64,000 nt of DNA from Phoronis australis. Its lineage: Eukaryota; Phoronida; Phoronidae. Positions 40,153 to 51,930 of the stretch are shown in pieces. How positions within the stretch are numbered: the stretch's first letter is position 1; every line of letters begins with the position of its first letter. The position numbers and the translations under genes are program-made. The stretch lies in NCBI GenBank assembly GCA_002633005.1, contig NMRA01000020.1, forward strand, positions 1,526,816 through 1,590,815, written 5' to 3'. The notes under the pieces were generated by a model that ran no database searches, had not been told where the DNA came from, and saw nothing but the letters and a program-made list of their open reading frames with translations.

Positions 40153-40216
40153 ATGGGCAAACAGAATAGCAAATTGAATGCCAGTGAATTGAAAGACTTG
40201 TTGAACTGTACTTACT
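40153..40216 (+). CDS. First coding exon of a neuronal calcium sensor (NCS-1/hippocalcin/VILIP family) protein
   Basis: ATG in a strong context (TCACCATGG) opens MGKQNSKLNASELKDLLNCT, then Tyr and one base, before the donor GTGAGT at 40217. MGKQNSKL is the N-terminal myristoylation sequence of hippocalcin, VILIP and neurocalcin. The L...TY followed by a codon starting with T fits the LTRKTYF of NCS-1/frequenin, so the split codon would most simply be Phe. These proteins are EF-hand calcium sensors that use a Ca-myristoyl switch at membranes. The EF-hand exons are not found downstream in this window, so intron 1 would exceed 23 kb. Which family member it is cannot be told from 21 residues. Confidence 0.72.
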
Positions 40217-43200
40217 GTGAGTATGCACGTCATAATATTAAATCACGAAAATATCACCATGTGTAAGTACTTTAAGATTTTGAGTAGACTTGTGGCTTTA
40301 CTTAGTATAACATCGGTTATCTCGATGTACGAATGAAACAGCCGAAAGCTTACGAGTCAGATGACGCCTGTTTTCAAACTCAATTCAGAAAATTATGCCA
40401 AGTTTTAGGGAATTCAACATTATTCATTTAAATTAGGTTTCATATTGTTAGCGATATCCGTGAAGCATTGTAGCGGAAACCGCTTGTCAGTTTTGAGGAG
40501 AAACGGTTGGATTGGGACTAGTTGTGTGACGCCAGTGCGGGGGATTTTAATTCCCTTAAGAAGGTATTAACGATTAATTCACAAATTTCCTCGGGGAGGA
40601 GATTAGGTTGCCAACAAGAGCAAAACTCGCAGAATTCTAATTCTCGCAAAATTAGATTTGCCCCTGAATGACTTTACTTTACGAAAAGGTCTGCCTAAAA
40701 CAGCTTACGTCAGATAAGAAGCGTCTGTATTCTAAGAAGTTGTGGAAGCTTATCCAGAGTGTAAGTTGTTGTATAACAGCCTTCAAAAACGTTTTTCACA
40801 TCACTGGCAGGAACGCAATAAGAAAAATCTATAGATTTCATAAACGACGTAATTTTGAGAAACCTTACTTTACGTCTCGCAGGGATTTCCTTCTTGTCAA
40901 TTAGGTAAGTGCAGTGAGGTGCAGTGATTTAGTGTATGAATTTATGCATATCATTGCACTGTACACGGAACGACTGTCTAACATGAATGTACTTAATGTA
41001 TTCTCATGTCGTGTACTGCATTTGACATGAGAAATTATGTTCTGCTGAACAATTTATGATGCTGCAAATTGGTAGTCCACCGGCTATATGAGTGTTTATA
41101 GCGAATAACGGCCTTCTAAGCACGAAAGACTGTCGGGAGAAAATCGTTCAGGAACTCCTACATGGCTGTGCAACCACTTTTCAATAACTTAAAGCACCAT
41201 GCACTGCTCTTACCAATGACTATAAAAATGTAGAGGAGAAGATTATAATGATGACGACAACAATGACAATGATGATGATGACGAGCAGTGATGGATGTCT
41301 GATGAGGAAGAGGACGATGTTCATGATGGAGACGATGATGACGAGAACGACAATGACGAGGGTGGTGGTGGTGATGATGAAACAACTCAACATTAATGTT
41401 GTCTTGAAATGGGATCTTCTCATACACCGAACGTGGCTCAGGCACTGAATTTGTTTATTTCTTCCCATCATCCACTTAACTCGAGTAAAGAACAGGCTGA
41501 GATCAGTTTTACAACAGCAAGTGGTCAAAATAACAATTATTCAAAATAAAATTTGCCGGAAAGTAATAGCATTGGCTAACAACTCATAACAAAGCCTTCC
41601 TACGCAGCATTATATGGAGGTCACTTGAATAATTTTTAATTGTTTCCTCAGTCTAAATGTTGCATTCGACGACTACTCAAAAGTGGACGAGGCAGGAGAA
41701 TATGAAACCCTAATTGCAACTATTGTGTTGTCTCACTCTCTTCTGTTGTAATAAGAGTTCTGCTAATCGTTGATGGATGTCAGTTACAGACGTGAATTAT
41801 ATTAGTAAACATAATATGTATAATAATATGCTTAATTAAAGGAGTCTTATTATTTCGTCATAAACAAGGGTTGAAGGGGGCGCGGGCATCGACCAACAAC
41901 ATTTATCATGATCTTTAATTTCGCTTTTCTGTTTTACTGGAGCCAACAACTTGCACTTCTCAGCGTGAATGATAAGTGACGGCACAGTCTGTCTGGCCTA
42001 TTCTGCCACCCTATACATGACCAATAAGGCCTTACGTATTATTATTATTGTTTTTATTAACAATATTACTCCAATAAACCCATCGTTCTTCACGAATTTA
42101 CAAAAACTTGCAAAGCATGGCAGTCATCTTCTAATATGCCAGGATGAGATATTTTCGACAAGCTCACTCCCAACCAGTTCCCGAAACGGATCAGACAACT
42201 ATTCTACACACTCGCACATACACTTAAGCAGAAGTATTCATTGAGACTGAAAGAGTGTTAGTCCAAAGCTACATGGAATCAACAGCAACAAATTCACACG
42301 TGTCACAAATTGTGCAGACTAACCGAAATTTGTTGTAGTAGCGATCGACACGTGTAGTGCAATTCAAGTTAGCCTTGGCTTGACAAATCACGGATTTTGT
42401 ATAGTCATTTTCCAATCCTAGTCGACATAGTCAATCTGTTTTTAATGATACATATGATTTGGAAAGGTTAAACATTTAAGCACGCCATATTTACATAAAT
42501 GTCACTTCTATACAAATCCCAATACACCGTAACTTTCATTAAAATTAATGTCTTTCGAGACTCGTCAATTGTCAACTACAAGTTCGAAGTAATTTTGAAA
42601 CTTAAAATGACTGGTATGGCAAAGTATGCGTCAATTAAAGACGGCTGAGCTCACATAGCATGTTTATAATGTAATCAATACTATCTATAATGACGAACGA
42701 AGAGTGAAAATTTCTTCAAGTCGGTACTACATGAAAAAAATCAGAACGTAGTTCGCTAGCGTTGCCATCGATAGAGAGATTATGCGCGTCCTGACAAGAG
42801 TTGCGTTTAACTGGTAGAATAAGGTGGATGGATGGATGAATGGATAGATTATTGAGTCATTCCATATGGTGTTACAATATGACCAGTTTGGTCACATAAC
42901 ATAGGCTGGAAGACTAACACTGAAGGCATTGGAAGCCGTTTGCATGAAAGTCACATTTTAAAGTAACTATAAATAACGAACAATGCTGCCGAAGCTAAAA
43001 TGGATAGAGAACTCAACAAAATAAGGAGCAAGTAAATACAACAATTTATAACAAATAACAAACGAGCGATGTCATTGCTACAACACCATATACTACATCC
43101 TTTAGTCCAGACTTCTCGTTTTGTTTTGTCTTGATTTGGCCTAAAACTAGAACCACCAACAATTAAATAAAAATACACGTGAACAACTCGGCGTTGTAAA

Positions 43201-43960
43201 ATCTAATTGCTCAAACCAGTTTTATTAAACGTGGAGAAAACAAAGTAAGGGTTGTTCAGCCAACTGTCAGTTAAGAAGATTTGTAAAAAGCAACATGACC
43301 GCCTTTAAGCTAGTGTAGTGAATCACTAAACGCGGTTACTGAGAATCTCCTCTGAGGAGCAACTAAAGCGGTTTTGCGTTGTGCACACTACGTCGTAACT
43401 CGATATCATGCGCTTTTTAACTAGTCAAAGAATCCCTGAAATGCATAATGTTTTAACTTTTTCTAGACCGGTTAATGGCTATCTATTACTGTTAATTAAC
43501 TTCGAAATAAAGTACCAAAGACAGTTTTCGTTAACGTCTTCCTACTTAAGTCTGTGGTATCAACGGTCACAATTGTACGATTGCGATATACTGCATGGCT
43601 CACTTGCAAGTAACTATACCGTTAACTCCGGAACCTGTTCAATACCGTGATGTTCCTAAATGATTGGTAGCTGTCTTTAGATCAATTCCGGAAAATGCAT
43701 TAATTTTCTACGTTTGGTTCCCTCAAAACGCGTTGTGACAGCGCACGCTATCAACTGATTTGTCTTTTTAGCCTATTGTTTTGCAGTTTGATGGACCATT
43801 GACCCTAGTTTCATCTAAGCATTCTCAGATCGTTGTCAATAGGACGTATAACAACACCAAATACCCAGTGGTAATAACTGAGTTATTTATGCGCCTTTTT
43901 CCGTGCAGCTGAGTGAGGTTGTAAGTACATGATAGACAAACCACGTTCACTTAAAAGGAT
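40217..43960. other. Probable first intron of the calcium-sensor gene; no recognised exon
   Basis: AT-rich sequence with a microsatellite at 41248-41390 and a short GGATGGATGGAT run near 42828. I searched by eye for the WYKGF/EF-hand loop patterns of the next expected exon and saw none. Confidence 0.4.
41248..41390. repeat. Impure (GATGAC)/(GATGAT) microsatellite
   Basis: A trinucleotide-rich stretch of GATGATGATGACGA type with interruptions. It keeps several frames open on both strands (Asp/Met-rich or His/Ile-rich), which should not be read as genes. Confidence 0.85.
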
Positions 43961-44225
43961 ATTATCGGCGAGACAAAAGACTTTCTGAGACATGCCTCAG
44001 CACGGACTGGAACCTGCAACCACCGCGGTCGCGGTAGTCTAACGCTCTACAGGCCGAGCTGATTCCATTGAATGAATGGCAGTGCATCGTGTATTTGACG
44101 AGAATAGGCGATTCGTAATAAAATCACAACAACGTTTTTTATTGTGTTATAGCTATGGTCATCCGAAATAATTTTTAGGCCCTTTAAGGCTTTTTCAATC
44201 GTAAAACCGATCATGTCCCTAAATG
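43961..44225 (-). repeat. tRNA-derived SINE-like copy 2
   Basis: Minus-strand reading shows CAGCTCGGCCTGTAGAGCG (A-box-like), then GGTTGCAGGTTCCAGTCC (B-box-like), then GTCTTTTGTCTCGCCGATAA. The head resembles a tRNA but the anticodon arm does not pair. It shares head and body with 33741-34110; a plus-strand B-box/body fragment is at 49632-49690. Confidence 0.55.
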
Positions 44226-44580
44226 CATGTAGTGTGAGTAAAATTACTGCAGGCGGCTGAGGTCGACAGAAAAATTAGTCATTATCGCTGTAACTGAAAA
44301 TCTCGTGTACTTGTGGGGATCTACGCGAGGGAGTGCTTGGGTGAAATCCGCCCAGGTCACCGCATTTCGATCGCTACTGTTCGGTAGGCCGTACGCGGGA
44401 AAGAGTCGCCCGTTATTGCGCTCGCAATTACGACCGAGACTTTGTTCGTGTCTTACGACCGTAATCGGTATATCCAATGAGAAATTGATTGATAAGTTAC
44501 GTGAGCTCTGGAGAAGTTGTGCACAGCCAGGGTAGTTCTGTTCGTCACCTCGCCGTGAAACTTTATCAACATGTAAAGTC

Positions 44581-44897
44581 AGTGGCGGATCTAGGATACC
44601 ATAAGGGGGGCCCAACATGTTGCCTCGGGGAAATGGGCAAAGCGCGATTGTATGTGCGCAGGCAGCCCGAAAGTTGCGGGGCCGGGAATGTGAACCTTCT
44701 GTTCAGAAATGTATCGCGTGGACTAAAAAAAAAAGAAAAAAAAAAACGGGAACGCAATCCCGCTACGATCTGGGGTCTGAGCACCCCCCTTCTCCGCCAA
44801 TATTTCCCCACGATTCACGCTCTTGCTGTTTAATTTTGCTTGCGGCAGCCAAGGGGGGCGGGCTCCCTGCCCCCCCCCCTAAATCCGCCTATGAAAG
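44581..44897. mobile_element. MITE with CAGTGGCGGATCTAGG / CCTAAATCCGCCTATG ends
   Basis: The left end CAGTGGCGGATCTAGG and the right end CCTAAATCCGCCTATG are imperfect inverted repeats next to G-runs and C-runs. Such CAGTGGCGGAT ends are typical of widespread hAT-type MITEs. I could not find a clear 8-bp duplication. Related ends occur at 56038-56193 and near 63690. Confidence 0.6.
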
Positions 44898-45818
44898 CTA
44901 AAGACCGGACGGGGAGCATGCAAAATCTGGGAACGAACCGACACTCACCTTGTCCGTTACAGCCGGAAAAACAATGCGATAAACGTCATTTTCTTGCGTA
45001 ACTCTCCGCCTTTTCTAACAATGAAAAGTGTGTCGTCGTTTTGAAAACAGTACGCTCGTGTCACGCACACGCGCCATTTCCTAACTTTTCGTGACATCTC
45101 TCGGAAGATGATGATAGCTTGGCAGCAGCAAAATTTCTTCTGAAATTCAGTTTTTCGGTATCAAAATTCTAAAGACTTATAATGAAGTGAAACCAGATAA
45201 TTTGTTGTGACATGTACGCAACCTCGTGAAAGAACAACAGTTAATTGAAGAATCGGCGAAAACAGAAACTGGCCAATAGGTGACTAAATATTTCATGGCG
45301 CCGAAAGCCATCGCTAAAGATCGCTCCACAAATTTAGCAGCAGAATAACGGCAGCACGCCATTTTTCCAACACCGTTAAATAATTAAGTTTACTCAAGGA
45401 AGACTGTAGTTTTTAATGACACTAATTTTGTGTCAGATTTTATCTTACCATTTTTTACCCACATCGGTGCAAAGCTGTATATTTAGTATACAGCTTTGTA
45501 CCAAGGCTAGCAAAACAATAAAAGTCAGTCTTGAATTCGATATTTCTCTATCCAGTCCTATGCACTTACATACTTTCCACGTGAGATTTTACTCACTAAA
45601 CAGTTGGCAATATACACCTTAAAATACTAGCGAAAAAATACGACCGTAAAATTACGAGGGTAAACAATAGCGTAAAATTGTGAGCGTACAACTTTTTCAG
45701 AACTCACGTGACTTACAAACCAACTTCTCATTGGATATACGATTACGATCGCGAAGTCCGACGGTTGTAGTCACACGAGCGTAATTACAGCGGCACTTTG
45801 CTCCGAACGGCCCCCGAT
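44898..45818. other. No recognised gene; contains a 12-bp perfect hairpin
   Basis: The only distinct structure is CAAAGCTGTATA (45470-45481) facing TATACAGCTTTG (45487-45498) with a 5-nt loop. The rest shows nothing recognisable. Confidence 0.5.
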
Positions 45819-46273
45819 TATCGAAGGCCAAGAACGACATAATAGTCCTATTTATTACAGTAATAACTCCCAATTAGTCAATCAGAAGCCAGGAATAATT
45901 ATTGAAATTATATTTATTACTGTAATTAATATTTGTTCCAGAAATACATTTTTATTACTGGAATAAATTAACCAATCAGATGCCAGGAATAATTATTGTA
46001 ATAAATACATCGGACTTACGTCGGACTTGGCCTACTATAGGCCAACTGCGATATAAGTCCGATTTATATCCGTAATAATTCCCCGATTTATTTCAGTTAT
46101 AATTCTTCAGCCAATATAAATGAGGAATAATTATTGTAATAAATAATTATTACCATGTATTTATTCCAGTAATAAATATTTATTACACTATTCCTGCTTC
46201 TGATTGGCTAAAGAATTATTACTGGAATAAATCGCGAATTAGCTCAGTAATAAACCAGACTTGGCCTACGATA
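45819..46273. mobile_element. DNA transposon with TATCGWAGGCCAAG ends
   Basis: Starts TATCGAAGGCCAAG and ends CTTGGCCTACGATA, an inverted pair with one mismatch. The interior alternates ATTTATTACTGTAATAA-type palindromic words with GCCAGGAATAATTATTG. The flanks CCCGAT and CACCAT agree at four of six positions, possibly an eroded 6-bp duplication. The end sequence resembles the TATCGTTGGCC family. Confidence 0.65.
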
Positions 46274-49187
46274 CACCATAGTTAACCTCGTTTTACAAGG
46301 TTTCTATGTGGAAACGAGGCCCAATAGGTTTTCCCGAGATATTCATCCAAAACACGGCGCGACTTAATTACGTACTCAACGTTGTCAAGCAAAGGAGTTC
46401 CTTGGGCGGAATGTGCGTGAAACACGAGTCATTATCATTCAGGTTACATGGGTTGTCCTCAAATGATTCCTCTCAGGCCATGACATTTACACCAGTAGCA
46501 GATGCATGCTATTGCCGTGTGATCCATCTGTTTTTGGAGTTTGCTGGAGGACCTGGATTCAAATCTAGCACAAGTTGCAACTTTACTATTTCAGGGTCAA
46601 ATTTGATGCTTCAAAACCGAATTGTGGGCATTTGTTTACAGTAAAGACAAATTCACCCAACGGAAACAAAAATATATTCAACGTTTCAATGGAGCCAGGC
46701 AAGGTTGATTTATAATATGAGCCAACCAAATCCAGAGAGCTGGGATGTCCACGCTTAGCATGCTGTCTTTACTTTCACAACAGAAAATTTGGTAAAGTTG
46801 ACATGATAAAAAAAGACAGGGCGGCTACGTCCACTGGGTGTGTTCTCAAATTCGACATATTCGGCTATGATGGCCAGAGTGGCTAGCTTACTCGAGCTAG
46901 ATAGAAAGTGGGGGAGACAGGCAGATGTCATACCCTCCCCTACTTGTCGTAAAAATTCGGGAGATTTCATCTACTGCAAATGGTATTCAATAGCTGTGCA
47001 TATGGTCGTTTTTCAAATGCATTGTGTGAGACGCTTGTCAGCTACTAAACATCGCTGGACAATTGGACAGTTGGAGATCGTTTATAAACGTGCTGGTGCC
47101 AAGTCACTCTGAAGACGAATAAAGGTAGTGTGATCACGAGCTTAGCCTTTAATAAATGGCAACATCTCGTGAAGTCATGCGTTTTCATGTGTTCCTTGTG
47201 TCTACGGAACGCAGGCATGTCAGTTTAAATGGCAAGATTTAAATTCCGAGTAGTCGGAAGGCGCGTGGCTCAAGAATCCTTCGCGCAGTGCTGTATGTAT
47301 TCCTTCGATGCAGTTTTAGTTAAATTTCAATTTTTTATTTTTATTTTACGGTTGTTTTGTCATAGTCGCGCCAAAAAGCATGTTGCGTTAGATTTGTACT
47401 TTCAGTTAGGGTGAACTCAGGTGATAAGTGTTGATTCAGTAACCAATTTTGTGGACCAAGTTATCGGTGGCGTCACCGACAACCGAGAACCATCCCATAA
47501 TGCATTTGAATAACGACAGCAGCACCGCAGACGAAATCCCCCCAACTGATTTTAGAGCTCTTCAAAAGTGAACGAAAACGTTTGCAGTAAAGCGGAACTA
47601 GTGCTTTGACAATAATTAAACCCACACCTCTTTTCCGCTCCCACTTGAACCCGCTGCCGCACAAATCCTCCATTTGCCCTAACCACTGAGAATTTATACT
47701 ATACCAACAATTATAGGGGAGGGTTGGTCCTGAGATGAGATGAAAAATTCGACTAGTATATTGTCCAATTGACATTTTTACCGATAGCGAAGACGGCGGT
47801 GACGACAACGACAACAACGACGGCGATGAGACTGTCACCTGGCGGTAAGAGGAAATTCTCTGGGATTGTCTTTTAATGCCGAATTGGATGAAGTAATATC
47901 TATCAATCAGTATTTACAGCTGTAGCAACTAAAGTGTGCGCATCTGAGAATAACGCGATTTGGATAAAAGGATGAAGCGTGACGACGGCAATTAGTTCAA
48001 ACTGAGCGAATTCTATAATTTCAAAACGCACTCGCGCATTTCGACGATTGTAACAAAATTATTAGACATCTCCCAGTTGTTGTCCGTCGCTAAGTGCATG
48101 TCGTGTCGCGTACTGACGCATGGCAGTTGCATTAACCAAGAAATATTGTTCGATTTCGCACGAAATTGGCTATTTCAAAATTGATTTTTGTTGTTCGTAA
48201 CAGAAGTGTATTCGCGCTGCCATTTCAATTAACTCGCTGAGTTAAGAACACCTGCTGATCGATCTTAGTACAAGGTGGAAACGGTAATGCGTTCGAGATT
48301 TGCCTAGCTAAGACATTACCCCATACGTAACAGATTTACAGTCTCGTTCATAACAGTTCATGAGAAGATAGCAACTCTAGAAATGAGCTTTGCAGCGTTT
48401 TTTTTTTGAAAGAATGTTGAGTTTTTTTTGAGCGTTTTTGTTAGTGCTGGATTAAGTCTGGGTGCTTTGATAATGGAACGGAAGTGACTTTCTAATAACA
48501 GCTGGACTGAAAGACAACTTTTTAAAAAGATATCCCACACGTGTACCTGGGATTTGGAAATTCCACTCGGACTTTTAGGGGATGTCATAAATTATGCATT
48601 TCTACTTTGTGAACATGATTTTTTCTTGGTTTCGCGGCAAAAACAAAACTGTTTACTGCAACCTCATATTCGGAACTTCGTCCACGCACGACATAACTGG
48701 GGTACACATTTTATTTTGGGTCTATTGCACTTTTAAGAACTGGACAATGGGAGAGGTCATGGCGGTGCCTGAACGTATGTATCACATACCAATTTAGCGA
48801 CCACGTTCACTATATTGAACACTTGTTTTGAACGTCTGTTTTGAACACGCTCCTCCACAAGAAAATAGAGGTTCTTAATTATCAGATGCGTGATGGCTTC
48901 ATCATTTATTACTCAAAAAGAAAAATAACACCATGGATTTCTATCTCCAGTACAACCACGTAGTATGAGTTACTCGCTCGTAGTTAGACACATACTGAGC
49001 ATCTTCTCTGCATCAGTGGATGGTGGAGGGCTTTCTTTTTATTATGTGAATAGATTAAGAGCAGAGAGCAAGACTGCGTTCCGTAGACGCAAGAATACCA
49101 CGAAAACGCAAAGTCTTTGCAAGATATGGCCATGGAATACAAGCCAAACTCGTAACCACATTAGCTAGTCTCGCGATTGTCTGTGTG
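46274..49187. other. No recognised gene
   Basis: Several open stretches of 70-120 codons exist on both strands but none has a domain, splice context or repeat conservation I can support. A B-box-like GGATTCAAATCTAGC lies near 46555. Confidence 0.45.
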
Positions 49188-49430
49188 TATCGTTGGCCAA
49201 GAGGATGGACGTTACGTGAGTAAGTTACGTGCGTGAATTAACTATTGCTAACTGCGTAACTTAATTCTTAACGGCGTACAATATTTCTTAATGGCGATAA
49301 TTAATCACTTATGATGTAGTTTAATTATTTACGGCGCAATTTAACTTTTAACTGTGTAAATCAATTTTTTACGACGTAAATTAATTTTATCCATGTAAAC
49401 CAATTACTTAAAGTAACATTACGTGGACAG
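49188..49430. mobile_element. Left-hand remnant of the TATCGTTGGCC family
   Basis: TATCGTTGGCCAAG at 49188 is followed by GTTACGTGAGTAAGTTACG and TTAATTCTTAACGGCG-type repeats as in 36226-36715. The right end is missing. Confidence 0.6.
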
Positions 49431-50121
49431 TAACAGCGATTTTCAGAGAACAGCCCCAGCTTCAAAAGTCTATCGTGACCAACAAGAACCCCAAACTCCG
49501 TTTTCTTGGCAGTTAAACCGATAACACCCCTTAATTTACTAGAGAATTTACACAGGTGCGTAATTAGTTCACACCGCCTCAAAACACTGTCATTTACCGA
49601 GTGCACTACAGTGTTGGTGTACGCCTGTTGGGGTCGCGAGTTCGATTTTGTCTTGGGGCTGATCTAGAAAAGTTTTCTCACCGACTGTTCCACTTTTTTA
49701 AAGTAATTCACATGGCTCAAGTCTCTCCTCACGGGAACACAGAGCCGTGCTCTACTCCGAAGGCTTGCTATATAAATTTTTAACTCGGGTGTAATTTTTA
49801 TATTTCCATATGCAAAAATAATCGATGCTTCGGTTATTACTCGCAGCGGTGTACCTACCGAAAACGAGGCCCGAGTACTAATACACGTTGTTTGGGTTTC
49901 CGGTGCATGCGAAAGTGCACTTCAAAGAATGTGTTGTGAATTTGGACGAATGAATACTTGCTTTCATTTCTTAATAGAACATGACGTAAGACTATTTATG
50001 AATTGTCAACCACAATATACCGGTATTCACCAGGTCCATTTCCTACTTACACCATTTCATAGCGCGACAGAGAAAGTTAACCCGCTGCGCTTCACCGGAA
50101 CCACGCGCACGACCCGGTCAA

Positions 50122-51459
50122 ATTTACACGTCAAGTAGTAGGCTAGTACATTGCCCCACCTATTTTGATTGAACATTTTCAATTTCTTTTCTATGGCTAG
50201 TACTCCATATTTCTGTTCAATAGAATACAAGAGCATTCGCAGAGCGCTGACATGCACCCACAGTGTGCATCTCAAATATCAACATTCTCACTAAAGGGAG
50301 GAATGCTAGTAAACTTAAAATAGCCTTTATAGGGCTGCATAACAAGCCAACAATGCTCTCCTCACCAGCTAAGATCGTAAAAATGGCACTAGGGGGCACA
50401 GCGGTAGGCAGAATGTCGTTATCATCCGTTGTCACGTTCATAGAAATACATTTGCTAATTCCACAAAGATCATGTCGAGGTTTAGTAGAAATAGCTGCGG
50501 ATGCGAAAAAAGCAGAGGAGGCAGAGGAAAACCGGAAAAATGCCATTAGAGATCCATCTGAAAGTCGTCATCATCCGTTGCTACTTTCCTACAAATACAC
50601 ATTCCAAATTTAACTTAGATCGTGCATAGGTATTAGGAGATAAAGCCCGGGCGAAAAAAGAAAATGCCATTAGGAGGCACCACAGTAGTCAGAGCCGTCC
50701 GAAAATCATCGCCAGTCGTCTTCGTTCCAGTAGGGACATATACATGGGCGGCGCACTATAGGGGGCTGAGGGGAGGGCTATAGCCCCCANATTTACACGT
50801 CAAGTAGTAGGCTAGTACATTGCCCCACCCATTTTGATTGAACATTTTCAATTTCTTTTCTATGGCTAGTACTCCATATTTCTGTTCAATAGAATACAAG
50901 AGCATTCGCAGAGCGCTGACATGCACCCGCCCACAGTGTGCATCTCATATATCAACATTCTCACTAAAGGGAGGAATGCTAGTAAACTTAAAATAGCCTT
51001 TATAGGGCTGCATAACAAGCCAATGCTCTCCTCACCAGCTAAGATCGTAAAAATGGCACTAGGGGGCACAGCGGTAAGCAGAATGTCGTTATCATCCGTT
51101 GTCACGTTCATAGAAATACATTTGCTAATTCCACAAAGATCATGTCGAGGTTTAGTAGAAATAGCTGCGGATGCGAAAAAAGCAGAGGAGACAGAGGAAA
51201 ACCGGAAAAATGCCATTAGAGATCCATCTGAAAGTCGTCATCATCCGTTGCTACTTTCCTACAAATACACATTCCAAATTTAACTTAGATCGTGCATAGG
51301 TATTAGGAGATAAAGCCCGGGCGAAAAAAGAAAATGCCATTAGGAGGCACCACAGTAGTCAGAGCCGTCCGAAAATCATCGCCAGTCGTCTTCGTTCCAG
51401 TAGGGACATATACATGGGCGGCGCACTATAGGGGGCTGAGGGGAGGGCTATAGCCCCCA
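50122..51459. repeat. Assembly join with duplicated flank (N at 50790)
   Basis: Bases 50122-50789 recur at 50791-51459 with a few substitutions and small indels, separated only by the N. Open frames of about 115-120 codons occur in both copies but are frame-preserved mainly because the copies are almost identical. Likely unmerged haplotype contigs. Confidence 0.9.
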
Positions 51460-51930
51460 CTCAGTCTTTTCAGTTCTGTGCCGTCCATGTTATAGGTCAA
51501 GTGTTATTATAATAATAATAATCATTTTTAGAGTGGTTTGGCTCAGAGAAGGACGCAAAAACATACTCGAGAACAGTAAAAATGGCCACTAGGTGGCGCA
51601 AAATACCTCGGATAAGTACGAAAACGGGATTAGTGGGTCATCTCACAAACAGATTCCTATTTGTCAAATTTCATAAGAATTGATTTAGGAACTTCAAAGA
51701 TACAGAGGAAAACGGAAAAATGCCACTAGTGGGAACAGCGGTGGTCGGATTCGTCCGACAGTCGTCGTCGTCCATTGTCAGTTTTGTATACACAAATTTG
51801 CCCAATTTAATAAAGATGCTGCCGAGGGTTTAGGAGATACACGCATGAACGCAAAAACCAACACTGTCATAAGGAGGCGCCACAGTAGTCGAAAAACTCC
51901 TAGACAACAAACAACGGGCAGTTATTGTCA
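50378..51930 (+). repeat. Degenerate long-period repeats with core AAAATGCCAYTAGGRGGCAC
   Basis: The core AAAATGCCAYTAGGRGGCAC recurs near 50386, 50538, 50670 (and their duplicate copies), then in diverged form near 51578, 51717 and 51867. Each is followed by a GTAGTC-type word, a CATCCGTTGTCA-type word, an ACACATTTGCCAATTT-type word, and often GTTTAGGAGAT. The period is about 130-150 bp. It behaves like an old satellite-like array. Confidence 0.6.

Noticed and set aside
41158-41528. His-rich and Ile/Val-rich open frames on the minus strand
   Set aside because: Produced by the GATGAC/GATGAT microsatellite.
44030-44075. A tRNA gene on the minus strand
   Set aside because: A- and B-box-like words are present but the anticodon and acceptor stems do not pair; a SINE head fits better.
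50263-51283. Paired 116-120 codon frames in both orientations
   Set aside because: They lie in a repeat array and in the unmerged haplotype duplication; no domain, and both strands are equally open.
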